Positions 23,468 through 35,250 of a DNA stretch of 64,000 nt are shown in pieces. The position numbers and the translations under genes were made by a program. The notes beneath the pieces are model-generated. The model was given only the letters and a program-made list of their open reading frames with translations. It had not been told where the DNA came from and did no database searches. This stretch comes from Amanita rubescens (Eukaryota; Basidiomycota; Agaricomycetes; Agaricales; Amanitaceae). The stretch covers positions 434,001-498,000 of the forward strand of contig WION01000005.1 in NCBI GenBank assembly GCA_015039365.1, in the 5' to 3' direction. Each line of letters opens with the position of its first letter. Position 1 is the stretch's first letter.

Positions 23468-26400
23468 CAAGCTGTATTGGTATTATGTATCTTTAAACGT
23501 TCCATCCAGTCTGTCGTTTTGCTGGGCTTCCTTCCTGTTCATTAGCATCTAATGGTTTCGTTATGCCGCTTATATCCGCCTCTGTAGTAAACTGCATCAT
23601 GCATCATCATTGGCATAGACGGTCATACAAATAGTCGTTACGTAGCGCGCGCGTTTGCATGTCGTTCATTCACGTTCCACGGGCGGCTTGTATTATGTGC
23701 AACAAACGTAGTTATGATTTTTCTCAATCCACTTTGACGATCAAAAGATGACTCGGGTGAGATGATTATAATATGTAATTGCGCCCAAAGAGTCAGGCAA
23801 TAGGCATCAGGAAGTGGAGAAATGGAGAAAACTCTAACGCACTTGTGAGAGAATGTTTAGCCAATTATCTAATTATCTGTAGATTATACAGCAAAATCGG
23901 ATACTTAACCTGAAAGCTAGTCATGGGGTCGAACGTGGCGGGAGGAATTGAACGACTATACCGATGCGGTGCATATATCAGTCAGATGCTTGCACCAGTT
24001 AATCAACTGATCACATACGCCTGCTCATACCATCGATCCCAAAATCAGATAAACATTCGTGTAATTTGGTTGAGTGTGTCGGGTCAAGCACCGCATCGAG
24101 AATAGAGCTTATCAGGAGTCACTGATTGTCATGAGAGGTAATATGATGATCACTCCTCGATTTTGCACTTTCCTACAGTGAAGCCCGCACGTTCTTAATT
24201 GTTGCCTGGCATACTGCCACGCGAGCTAGTATCTAGGTGATTGACGTCACTTGTGGTATGTCATGAATGACATTTACCCCTGACTGATCTGGTGAGGTTA
24301 TCAAGGTCACCCGTAAGCAGTACCGATGCTGCTGACGAAATCACATCCGAGTTACGAGGACGTCATATAGGCTACTTGATTCAGCCGATGAACGCAAGCT
24401 GAGCGCTCAGCGCTCAAATGGCAATCCTTGTTTCAAGCTTTTGCCCCGTCGGAGCTATTGGATGATAATCAATCAAACATTTTTGTGCGGTTTGTATTGC
24501 GCGTTTACCTGAGGGAGTCGAGCCCCGGACAGCCCGAGATGAGGTATACGTACAGTGCCTCCGATGGTTGCGGTACCAAGTGTGTCTTATATAGAAAGCT
24601 CTGCTGACATGGTAGCCAGGGACCTACAGTTGAAGCGAGTACAACGGATGCGTTTAGCGGTAGGGTTTCCACGCACAAGCTCATGGACATTGTCCCGGAT
24701 TATATGTACCCCGCTGGTTCTACCCACGTTCGATGCCGGTCCATCCGCCAAAGTGGCTATGTTTAGAGTGTGGACAAGTGCCCAAGGTTATCACAATATA
24801 GGATAGTTACTCGCGAGTGACTGTGTATCATTATTCCAGGTATCCTCGTGGTTCTTCTGGCCAGTTTTCTGGCGAGGAGTCCTAGTCATGTGCGTCGAAT
24901 GGCAAATATCATGTGGAATTGCATAACAGCAATTAGGTCGGAATGATAATGCAAAACTTTGCTGTGCCTTGCCTCATGTCTTGAAACCAGTCAGTTGAGT
25001 GCATATGAATTCGGGCGGGTACGTACCGCAGCCCGCTTGACGGGACGTCACTTGACCGGATCGCATGTTTATAAAGACTGTCAGTGCCCACATGTGTGGC
25101 GCATCATCGCCACGCCCGTTGTACACGCCTCAGCGCTGAGTGCCCTGACAATGAAACACGTCATACACCACGAGGCTCAACACCTGAACAGCGTTGTCAG
25201 GCGTAGATGAGTCAACAGCGCATCACGTCCTTGAAGCACGTAACAGCGACAAAACAACTGCGTTGAGGTGATATGGGCATATCCACTACCCCGAGACTGT
25301 ATAGGATACGTCACCAACTTTGATGTTCAAAATGTTCGATACTTACCCATTATGATCAAACGTTGAAGTGTGGGATTGGACGAACGGAACAACGAACCGG
25401 GACAAGAAGGGTTCCTGGACTCCGATTCGGTGGTGTGTTAGTAATGGCACGGACTTGCCAGGTTGTTGGTCCATATATATACTATGCTTGATTGGGCCAT
25501 CCCTTTCCAGATGTTAGCGCGATAATGAACCACATGTCCCTTACATGACGAAACTGAACAAAAGCAGACCCAGAGCAGCTGGTGTTTACCTCAGGCTGAG
25601 AGCCGCGAGGAAATCCCTTTCGGAGATTAGTATATGGAATGAATATGTGCTCGCCTGGCTGAGGTAGCGCGTTCGACATGCGATTGGAACTCTGGTGGAC
25701 ATATGATGTGCCTTCTTTGCTGCGCTAGAATACCCCAACTTTTGATCTCGGCTTCCCCACATTGGCAATGCTAGTAACGGAGCTCGACTCGGCCTCACGG
25801 CCAACTGCTGTCCAGAACGCACCGGAGCTGCGTGGCTGTTCAACAACACCTTCCATAGATAACTGTATGAAGCGGCAGGCTAGACTGGTCGTTGAACTTA
25901 ATGGCATGCATTACAACCCGCATTTGGCAAATGAATTATGAAGTTATCATTCCTGATCAGGCTCAGATCAGTGGTCCGCTGGAAGCTTATCGTTTTCGGA
26001 TTTCGGACTTCGGCATGCGATCTACCTGGACACTTGAGAAAAATGAAACAATGACCAAGTTTCCGTCGTTCCCGCGTGCGCGTGATTGGACTATGGGACA
26101 TAAGAAGGTCCGAAGTCTAGTTGATCTAGTCTGACTGGGAAATTCGGAATCGAATTAATGGGCAAGAACTCTAAATAAATCCACATTAAACGTAATGAAA
26201 AGGTCGACGGTAGACAATTGATCCAAAGCGGCCAACCGAATAATAATGAGGAAATGAGGTCAAATGACTGACAAATAATGGAAGGTATTGCGGGCAGCGT
26301 GTCAAGCGCGAAATTAAGATAACTCGCGGCGATCGGAACAGGCAACGTCAGGTGCAGACGGCTTTCGGGCGTCCATCGCCAGATTAGGGCGTGAGAGCGG

Positions 26401-27471
26401 ATAACACAGCAATCGGTCCATGTATAACCCACCTCTTCCCGTAGCCTTCCGCCCCCACCAATTATTTCGCATGATATCATGATATCTACATCTACCCTTC
26501 CTTGACCAATCAATTGAAAAGAAGATTGCGCTAGCGAACGATATCATATCTTATGGACTGATGCCGCATTGATGCCACGCACTAATGGCTCGTGCATGTA
26601 CATTTCCATCCAAATGTTGGTCAATTGGCATCAGGGTTACCTATCGTGTGTTAACTCTTGAGCATATACTGTTGCCGGGATCGTGCCGCTGGATGAAACG
26701 TTGATGCGGACCCATGTTTTGCCAGAAAAATTTGCCAGTACCTAACGGTTGTTATGCTGAAGTGATAGGTACGCATAAATCATATGGTTGAATAACCTTT
26801 TATTATTCACTTGCTTGTACGCAACGTACATCGCATAATTGATCGTAGAGTTAATGTTATGTATGAGGAAACGACGAATGGTAATGTACGGTAATTAAGG
26901 ATGATGCAACGATAAGGGAGGACGAAGACAAAGTTAACGTTACATATATATACATTTATCAAGGAGGGTAATCGATAAATTGCGATAAAAGTACAGACCC
27001 GGATTGTTACAAGTTCGAATAAAATCGTTCCCGAAAGTTGCTATTCACTTTTGCTGATTGACGGATGAACGACGTGCGATGCAGATATGTTGCGCTGTGA
27101 TGAAGAATGCGGAAGGGTATCAAGATTGCGAATGGAGGAATGCAAAAGTCGTCGCCGTTGTCGTGTCATAAAAAATGCAGTAAATTATGAGTGCAGGGTA
27201 TGGTGTTGGATGATATACAGGTAATGCAAGGGCTGCAAGAAGCTGATGGTAAAGTCGCGAGGATTCAGGCTTGTCTGACAGTTGGTGAAAAAAGGAAGAG
27301 CCTCTTGAGTGTTGGTTCAATTTCGACTTCAACTTCGACTTGGACCTCTTGACCGTCGATAATCTGCCTCTGTATCTGTTTCTCCTTCCTAGAAGGAAGT
27401 TGCATGATTGGATAAGTCTTAAAGTTGTCGTAGGACCAGGAACGTGCTGAAGAAGAAAAAAATAATTAGTT
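23468..27471. other. 4-kb gene-poor region
   Basis: No recognisable protein family, no transposase, reverse transcriptase or integrase motif, and no clear terminal repeats seen by eye. Short frames (for example minus 26091..26513, 140 codons) look like chance openings. The right part (about 26750-27400) is AT-rich and probably includes the 3' region of the Ecl1-like gene. Unannotated non-coding RNA or decayed mobile sequence cannot be excluded. Confidence 0.4.
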
Positions 27472-28845
27472 TCAGGTGCCCGTCACTTTTAGAATAGACA
27501 TACTCTCAACGACCGGTCTCCTTGCAGCGCCGTTGCTATTGCCAAGTCTGCTTTCGTCATCACTGGAGTCCCCGCTTGTCACGGATAGGGGGCTGTGTAC
27601 ACTCTTCCTAGATCCGAGCGCGGAGCCACTCCAGGCGCTGGATAGTGACGTACTTGAGCCACTATGTACTTTGAGTTTGACGTCTGGAACAAGAAGCTTG
27701 CCCTCGGCTCCTCGTTTCACAATTGAGCGCTCTCGTCGCTGTGACGTAGACATGGTCGCGGGAAACGAGTGTGCTGACGTGGGTGACGTTGGAACCGACC
27801 CCGAGTGGGCTGACGAGCGTGATTCTGATCGTCGATTAAATGATTGAGAATACTTTTGAATTAATTCTTGTGCCGCAGTGGGAAGTGATGCAGCCGACGA
27901 AAAATTGCGGGGAGTACTTTCCGCAGAATCGCCTAGCGTAGAATGGATGCCGCGTGATCGGTGAGGTGAAGCGGTAAAAGAGCGGTAAGCTTTGGTCGCC
28001 TCATCGGCACTCAATGGATCGCGGGCTTTCCTGGGCGAGCTAAAGCTATAAACAGATGAACGCCATGCGTTGCTGCCGTCTGACCAGCCAGGCACTGGCT
28101 TACGGGGCTCAGGTGGCTGGGAAAATGTATAAGGTGAACGCTTTGCTGGTTTAGGACAGACAGAGTCGATAAATCGGCCAGCCATCATAATACCACTGGA
28201 ATAATCGTGGGAGTAGTATTCCGAGTCTGAAGAACTGCTTTCCTCAAAAATAGGAGGGCGAGGAGGCGGAGGAGGAAACTTGTAAATCGCTGCCAAGGTT
28301 GCCATAGAAGGAGACAAATGCGACTGGTCTGAGGCAGATGAGGAGGTCGAGGACATAGAATCGATTGAAGACACGGTTGAGTCGCTTTCTGTTTCACTAG
28401 TTGTAACGAATGTCTTGACTGGAACAAAGCAAGTATCCCGATCGTGATTGAGCGGCGAACCACGATTGTGATTGTGAAGATCGGCGAAGCGGCATTCTTC
28501 AGAACAATAGAGAGGAATGGGATTCTGATCAATTACGGTCCTGAACTTGGGAGGATGAGCAGTCTTTGGGGTGTCAGGCTGCGGGGAAGATTGAATGCTG
28601 TCTGCACGCTTTGAAGGCTGGGATGGCCTTTGATGAGAAGCGCGTTTGATTGTGCCACCTTTTGTGCGTCTTACTTGACCCACAACTGGAAAAGAGGTCA
28701 GGCGGGGAAATATATAGGGTAGAGAAGACATACGAGAAGGGATGGCGAGTGGTGGTGGTGGTGGAGGTGGTGGAATTGGGACCTGGAAACGCTTGGGGAT
28801 GATCTGCCTGTCGCAGACGGGACACCAAGCGGCGTCGTAATCCAT
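27472..28845 (-). CDS. Ecl1/life-span-regulatory-factor-like zinc protein
   Basis: An intronless frame of 457 codons from the ATG at 28845. An upstream in-frame ATG at 28896 is less likely because the conserved part starts at MDYDAAWCPVCDRQIIP. The paired cysteines CPVC near the N-terminus and PLYCSEECRFADLHN near residue 130 match the Ecl1 type (CxxC ... YCSxxC). A proline run separates them. The rest is a long Ser-rich disordered tail with many SP/TP sites. Fission yeast Ecl1 proteins are short zinc-binding factors that extend chronological life span on starvation. Basidiomycete members are much longer, and the function here is by analogy only. Confidence 0.68.
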   Translation of the reverse strand: MDYDAAWCPVCDRQIIPKRFQVPIPPPPPPPPLAIPSRMSSLPYIFPRLTSFPVVGQVRRTKGGTIKRASHQRPSQPSKRADSIQSSPQPDTPKTAHPPKFRTVIDQNPIPLYCSEECRFADLHNHNRGSPLNHDRDTCFVPVKTFVTTSETESDSTVSSIDSMSSTSSSASDQSHLSPSMATLAAIYKFPPPPPRPPIFEESSSSDSEYYSHDYSSGIMMAGRFIDSVCPKPAKRSPYTFSQPPEPRKPVPGWSDGSNAWRSSVYSFSSPRKARDPLSADEATKAYRSFTASPHRSRGIHSTLGDSAESTPRNFSSAASLPTAAQELIQKYSQSFNRRSESRSSAHSGSVPTSPTSAHSFPATMSTSQRRERSIVKRGAEGKLLVPDVKLKVHSGSSTSLSSAWSGSALGSRKSVHSPLSVTSGDSSDDESRLGNSNGAARRPVVESMSILKVTGT

Positions 28846-31633
28846 GGCGAGGGGAAGCGGAGGATGATGAGTGGTCAAAGGGGTGCTTTTAAACAACGTC
28901 CATCTTCATCGAGATCTTAAGATCCTCAACGCGCTTCCCGATCTGGTCCTCGTTTACGGCCCACTTTCATTCGTTCCGGTCGCCGGTCCTCTTCCGTACT
29001 CGGAATATCAACCGAGGCACCGCGGCCATCTCGGTTTTATCCGATCCCGTCCTCTCCCCGCCGTTTGCACCCAGGTCCTTCTCCGGTCATTGCCGACCTC
29101 TTCCTACCCCGCATTTACGTTCTTTTTATGAAACATGCGTCCTCAGCGGATCTGCGCCCCTTTTCCTATATGCGAGTTTCCACTCTTCATACTTAGTATT
29201 CCGCCAGCCATTCATACGGTAGGTAAATCCTTAACTAACCGTATTATCATCTATTCTATTGGAAGTTTTCTCACCCTTGTTGGTCCTCTGAAATTTTCCC
29301 GATGAGCCTATGGCGCCCCGCGCCAATTGTACGTATCAACGGCCGCCCTCGCGATTGGCCGTTCCCACGTGTCATGCCTTTTGGCGCGTCTTGCCCCGAG
29401 AAAAAAAGATGAACCTGGTTGATAATGCGAGAGTAATAACTTATCCACACCCGGTGCCGTTTTCCTATCGATAAGTAGTGTGTAACTTCTTAGTGGTCAT
29501 CCCCTGTCCTTCGGTTTTAAATAGCAACCAACCCACAGCTATCTCCACGGTGGGTTTTTTCCATTTGAGAAGCGATAACTCGCACTCCTGTGTTGTTGCT
29601 TCTTGGCCGGCCGGGGGGCCGTTGCGGTCTCATCGCTTTCACGACTTGGCATCCAAATCCAAACACTATCCAAGCGCTCAACGTGGAACGTTTCAGACTC
29701 GCACTAACGATTATGATGTCACCCTATGGTTGAACTGAATCTCCTAGGTTAGTAACTGAGCTAAAATAATGAGATCAATTGCGGGGTAACAAGCATAATA
29801 ACAGGAATGGACCTTAGTTACGCGAGGTGGTCAACAAAGACTCGGTGCTCAGCTGGTGGCATAGATTGATTTGTAAGCGCAGACAAAGCTCGGCATATTC
29901 CTGGCTACATAGAATGCAATATCGTAAGTAACGTCAAACGAACTGTGTCATATAGCTTTCACAAAATCTTCAAGGAGTAACTTCCGCACAGTTCGGATGC
30001 CTCGGAAAAGCTTTATAAAACAGGTCCGCCACCTGTAGTAAAAAGCTTACATTGAGCGGATTCCCCGAGGTGAAGATATGCTGGTCATGGTAGCGCCCAA
30101 AAGAAGCTAAGCACCTGTACTAACTCACCAAGCATAAATGATATTACCTTGGAGACCCTCCCTGAGATGGCCGGCGGCTTGCATGCGAAATCCGCTGGCT
30201 TTCGGAAAACACAGGGACCCTGTCCACAAATGATCGGTGTTTGATTTTTCAATACGAGGGTTGCAAGTAGCGTGAAGCAACATTTCTTTTTTTACTAGGC
30301 TAATCTCAGTTGTATTTGCTTTGATGTGATGGCTCGTAGCCCTGGAAGTCCGAAACGTTCAGGTCCCTCAACACCCCACACATTGATAGAAATACCGTTC
30401 CGGTCATTCCATCGGCAATCCCGGATATTGATCAACTCATCTTCAGCTGTGCGTTCCACCATCCACCATACATGAGACGCCAACGACAAAAGGCGCGAAA
30501 TTGACGCGGATGCAGAAACGCAAAAGGGCGAAATATAGACGAACCCTGGAATGCTCATTTAGGCACCCTGACCCTCGTGGAAAATCTGAAAGGGATGATG
30601 TACAATTATATTTGATGCATTTGATGTTGATAATACATACATTCTGGGTGATAATAATTGTTTTACCCCAGTATTCAACTGCGGACGGGGTATTGTCTTT
30701 GAAAGGTTTTTGTCCTGTGATTGGACCAGTGGTAGATCTGCCAATTGCCTTGCGAGATGCTCCAAAGGAAGAGCATAAAATGGCTAGGCACCTATAAATA
30801 TGTGATCTCAATGTTCGTTAGGATTGAAATGGACGCCCGGATAAGTACTTACGTTAATTAAAGCGCCTTGTTTGTGTTTGAACCCAGGTATGGTGTTTGT
30901 AACGATTGCGGGCATTCAACGTCGTCGCCATCGCTTCCAGGGGAAGCCCAAGGACGCAAGTAACATCGATCTGGTCAGAGAATATTAAATTCCTTTCTGA
31001 CACTGACCTAGTGGGTCAAATGGTATACCGGTAAAAAAAGGCATGTTCCATACTAAAACCAACTATCTCCTGGTTGTTAGCCTCAAGGCAACTACGAGAT
31101 GTGCAATCGCGGGCTTGTGCGATGATCATGAGAAGGTGTCGTTTTCGGCGCGGGCTAAAGAGAGACGCGACTAAGGCCGATTAGGCGCGCTTTCGTCCGA
31201 CAGTTAATTAGATCCTACAAGCTTATGCTCAATTTCCATGGGATACGACGGGTTAATTCTGACACCGGCCTACTAGGCTGCGCTGTACGACCTCGGAGAA
31301 ATAGTGCGCGCGCGATCAAATCAAGTCAATCTCCCCACCATATCTTGGTTAGGCTCTTTCCGGCGTCACTTGCCATCCAGATTCTTTACGCTTTCTTGAA
31401 CTCAAGAGTTAGAAAGTACAGTCCAATTCTTGTGTCAGTTACAATAAAAAATGCGCATAAATGACGTCACTCGTAGCGAAATTCCTTCCTGCACGCTCCA
31501 TCCAATCACTTAGCCGCACCGTGACCATCTATAGCAGCATCGCCGCGGTTACGGAGGTGTGCGACCAATTTGGAAGGTTCTAGGATCAGTGATGAGCTTC
31601 GTGTGCGATGTTGAATGAACAGACGGTAAGCAC
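28846..31633. other. 2.8-kb gene-poor region with one weak coding candidate
   Basis: Positions 28900-29750 are C/T-rich and probably form the promoter and leader of the Ecl1-like gene. Between about 30295 and 30930 on the minus strand several overlapping frames (up to 122 codons) and plausible GT-AG sites occur, for example a donor GTAAGT just after a short frame starting near 30932. I could not assemble a protein resembling any family. The remainder shows no RNA gene or mobile element. Confidence 0.35.
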
Positions 31634-32065
31634 CTAACTAAGTCTCTCTAAGGCTTCTAGCAATGCTTCTTGTCTTTTTTGTTCAAACAAGGGACTAGCT
31701 GATGCTAACAAATTCTCTATACATTCGTGCGTCTGCTGCACTGTCCCTTGTTCACCGTTTTCAATCTGATTGGGATGTGATAACGTTAGTCACTACATGA
31801 AACACCAGAGGACACTTGCATAGTAACCAGAATTTTTAAGGGTGACTTGAATAGTGTTTCCTTCGAGAAGCGTCACCGATGCAGAGCAATGCAGCGATGA
31901 GGATGTAGTTATTTTGAAATTATGTATACCGAACGATTGTTCTCCCAAAACATTTTCCAATTCCTGGGCATAGAAAGCCGAAGGCGATGCCATGGGTGCT
32001 GGGGCGGTGTGTCTTCTGGAACCAAAGAGCCGCTTCAGTTTCCTCATTAACCCTAGTAAGGCCAT
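31634..32065 (-). CDS. GSKIP-domain protein
   Basis: Two exons: 31814..32065 and 31634..31765, giving 127 residues. A basic N-terminus (LMRKLKRLFGSRR) precedes the domain: FYAQELENVLGEQSFGIHNF, ASVTLLEGNTIQVTLKNSGY, then, after the intron, CIENLLASASPLFEQKRQEA and LLEALERLS. This order (FY-A-E-L, E-QSFGI, V-L-E-G, S-P-E-R) is that of the GSK3-interacting protein domain, found in GSKIP and at one end of clustered-mitochondria proteins. Small fungal forms have no assigned role. The only phase-compatible donor is GTCCTC, so the splice site is a weak point. Confidence 0.78.
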
Positions 32066-32695
32066 TTTATAGCGAATTCTAGGTGCCTTGATTCGAGGCT
32101 AAGAATTAAGTTGGGCAGCACAGTAGCTGCAACAACATAGCCTAGAAAGTCGCGGTGGGTCGAACGTTGGTCCAGGTATCTGGATGGAATCAAGTTGACG
32201 TATTTAGCGGGCCGAAATCCCCGTCATGATTTCATCGGCCAAGCTGTTCTTGTGGCGCAGCAGCCTCCTCATCAGATCCCGCAGGTTTCAGCCACATGAC
32301 AACAGCATGAACCAGCAAATTCCATAGCCTTCAATACGCTAATGCAGGCATGCTAGCGCGCTATATGAATCAACGGCTTTCTGCACGAGCCCCCGCGTAA
32401 TCGCAAAGTGCGAAGTTTTTACAGCTCCAATATCGTAAACTTTTCCGGTCGTACGTAACACCTCTTCAATCAGGTGCGGCGAGCGGATGCAATTTGAATA
32501 TAGGTCAAGGTCATCTGATCGTCAGATTGCAGCATTGTATACTTGAGTTCAGGTTTAGACATGAGTAGGCAAACTAACGAACGTTGTTTGAATAATCGGT
32601 ACTACACGTTAAAGCCGATTGTTTGGTTCTGCTTTGCAGTGGCACCCGATATCTGACCAACTCTATAGTACTAGCCACAAAGCCGCACCAACGTC
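32066..32695. other. Divergent promoter region of GSKIP-domain gene and VPS45
   Basis: About 630 bp. No supported reading frame or RNA. It probably contains both promoters. Confidence 0.4.
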
Positions 32696-35132
32696 ATGGA
32701 CGTCGTCAAAGCTGTAGAGACATATGTCACCAAGATGGTGTCGACGCCACCAACTATGAAAGTATTGCTCTTGGATGCACACACGGTACGCCACAGAGGA
32801 CATATTGAGAAGGATATAACTTAATTGAATTCCAAGACGCCGATTATCTCGTTAGCGGCGACTCAGTCTATGCTTCTTTCTCATCAAGTATATCTCACGG
32901 ATCGAATAGATAACAATCAGAGAGATCGCATGCCGCACATGAAATGTATATGCTTCGTACAAAACAGTGAAGAAAGCTTGTTAGCGTTGGAGGCTGAGCT
33001 GCGAGAGCCGAAGTACGGAGAGTACTATCTGTGTCAGTGGGTGAATCATAGGCACCTTGCATTCTTGTCGAACGTAAATGCTGAGACGCCTCAGATTTCA
33101 GCAATATATTGAGCAAATCGGCTATTGAGCGCTTGGCAGAAGTAGACGAGTATGAAGTCGTGAGAGAAGTGCAAGTATGTTCTACGTCGTCATGAATATG
33201 GATTTTCTTTGATGCTTTCTGTTAGGAATTCTTTGCAGATTATGCACCGTTGTTGCCTTGCCTGTTCTCTCTCAATCACATTCCTTCGCAAGCTCGACCT
33301 CTGTACGGTTCGAACCATAATACATGGGATCTGAAGGCACTATCAGTCAGCCTTCAAGGACTCGTGGCCGTCCTTCTCAGTTTGAGGAAGAAGCCGATTA
33401 TTCGTTATGAAAGAATGAGCGCAATGGCAAAAAAGTTGGCCACCCAGCTTCATGCAAGTGCGCAGAGTTTTCTTTTCGATTTGCTTAATGATATTTGTGT
33501 AGCATAAAATACAAAGCGAGTCGTCGTTGTTCGACTTCCGTCTAGCTCAGGTTCCACCACTGCTGCTGATCCTCGATCGGCGTAATGATCCAGTTACTCC
33601 GCTCTTGTCACAATGGACATATCAGGCGATGGTGCATGAATTACTGGGAATACAAAACGGAAGGGTAGACTTGAGCCTGGTTCCAGATATTAGACCCGAA
33701 TTATCTGTAGGCAACAGCACCTTTCTAATGAAGTGAAGCTTTCTCATGTCAATGCAGGAGATTACCCTGACGACAACCACCGATCCATTTTTTCAAGCTC
33801 ATTACCTTGATACGTTTGGCGACCTCGGAACTAACCTTAGGGAGTATGTTCAGTCTTATCAGTCCAAGTCACTTGCCCAGTCGCCAACTTCGATCAACTC
33901 TATATCTGATATGAAACGTTTCATTGAAGAGTACCCCGAGTTTCGGAAGCTGGGTGGTAATGTTAGCAAGCACGTTGCACTGGTGGGCGAGCTGAGTAGG
34001 TTGGTCGACAAGCGCAAGTTACTTGAAGTAGGGGAAATTGAACAGGGTCTAGCTACTAGCGCTGGTGCAGATTTCAAGGTGGGTTATATCACAGAGCACC
34101 CTTCAGACTATCAAAATTCGTGGACATAGAGCGTACAAGAGATTGTCACCAACAATTCTCTGTCACATTGGTACAAGCTTCGCATTGTTATGTTATATTC
34201 GCTCCGTTACCAGAAAACTCAAGCCAACAACATCGCCACCCTTATTAATCTTTTGTTGGCAAATGGTGTTGCTGCTGAAGATGCCAGAGTAGGATGGTCT
34301 TTTTTGAATCAGTGACATTTGCTGATGTAGTCACAGTTAGTGTATGCTATATTGAACATTGCCGGTTCTGAGCAACGTCAAGACGACCTGTTTTCTACGG
34401 AGTCATTATTGGCGAAAGGTCGGTCAGCTCTAAAGGGTCTCAAGGTTTGTATGTATTATACATCTAGTTGCATTTGGTATCTACTCGATTTCAGGGCGTG
34501 GAAAATGTCTACACACAGCACAACCCACACTTGTCACAGACATTGGAACTCGTTGCGAAGGGGAAGTTAAAAGAAACAAGCTATCCTTTCCTAGAAAGCC
34601 CCGGTCCAAATGCAGGGATGCAAAGGTATGTTTCCGAACTTCAAACGTACTCACGCGTTGATGTCGGAGAACAGACCTCAAGATGTAATTATTTTTGTGA
34701 TAGGAGGGACAACGTATGAAGAAGCGAAGGTTGTTGCCCAATTCAATCAGGAGCAATCAATATCTGGCAGCGGGACTCCTAACTCTCCCGGTATTCGGGT
34801 GCTACTCGGGGGGACATGTGTCCACAATTCCTTATCGTAGGTCCCGCACCATGGTTCTAATCGGTACTCATCGCTTCCCTAGTTATCTCGAGATGCTCAA
34901 GGCTGCGGCGGCATCATTCCCAGCATCTGTGTACGATCCACCACCTGAATCTGTGTCGACTATTCCATCACTGAATCTTAATCTGGGTGGGGTGAATGTA
35001 AGCCTAGGAGGACCAACAGGAAGCGGGGTGTATAGAACGAGTAATGATGCTGTGGGGGTACAAGCGGATGGGCTTCGGGACGGAGTACGGAGTCTAATCG
35101 GCAAGGTGAAGCAGGGAGTAGGCATTCCGTAG
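32696..35132 (+). CDS. VPS45: Vacuolar protein sorting protein 45 (Sec1/Munc18 family)
   Basis: Eleven exons in phase: 32696..32785, 32837..33032, 33095..33174, 33226..33453, 33503..33706, 33758..34078, 34130..34288, 34337..34444, 34495..34625, 34675..34836, 34883..35132, giving 642 residues. Family segments are [105 protein letters not shown] sequence, and [19 protein letters not shown]. Vps45 binds the syntaxin Tlg2/Pep12 class and drives Golgi-to-endosome fusion. The intron after codon 198 starts with GC (GCAAGT), with no GT alternative keeping [10 protein letters not shown] in frame. The C-terminus has a Gly-rich extension. Confidence 0.96.
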
Positions 35133-35250
35133 ACGATGTTGACACGTCGATTCATGTCACATGACAGCAAGAGATTCGTTACACTGCAGTGCTTCCGTCG
35201 CGCTTTCTATTTCATTTCACCAGCCTGGAAGGCTGTCAGGCTAGATTACA

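Noticed and set aside
24490..24560. Possible minus-strand tRNA with a box-B-like GGCTCGACTCC
   Set aside because: T-stem pairs poorly, no matching acceptor 5' half, no anticodon arm and no box A.
23468..27471. Retrotransposon or DNA transposon
   Set aside because: No reverse-transcriptase, integrase or transposase motifs and no long terminal repeats visible by eye. Very eroded copies cannot be excluded.
27476..27847. 123-codon plus-strand frame inside the Ecl1-like gene
   Set aside because: Exact antisense of the low-complexity tail. No independent support.
30850..30940. GGGTTCAAAC as tRNA box B on the minus strand near 30885
   Set aside because: No cloverleaf can be drawn around it.
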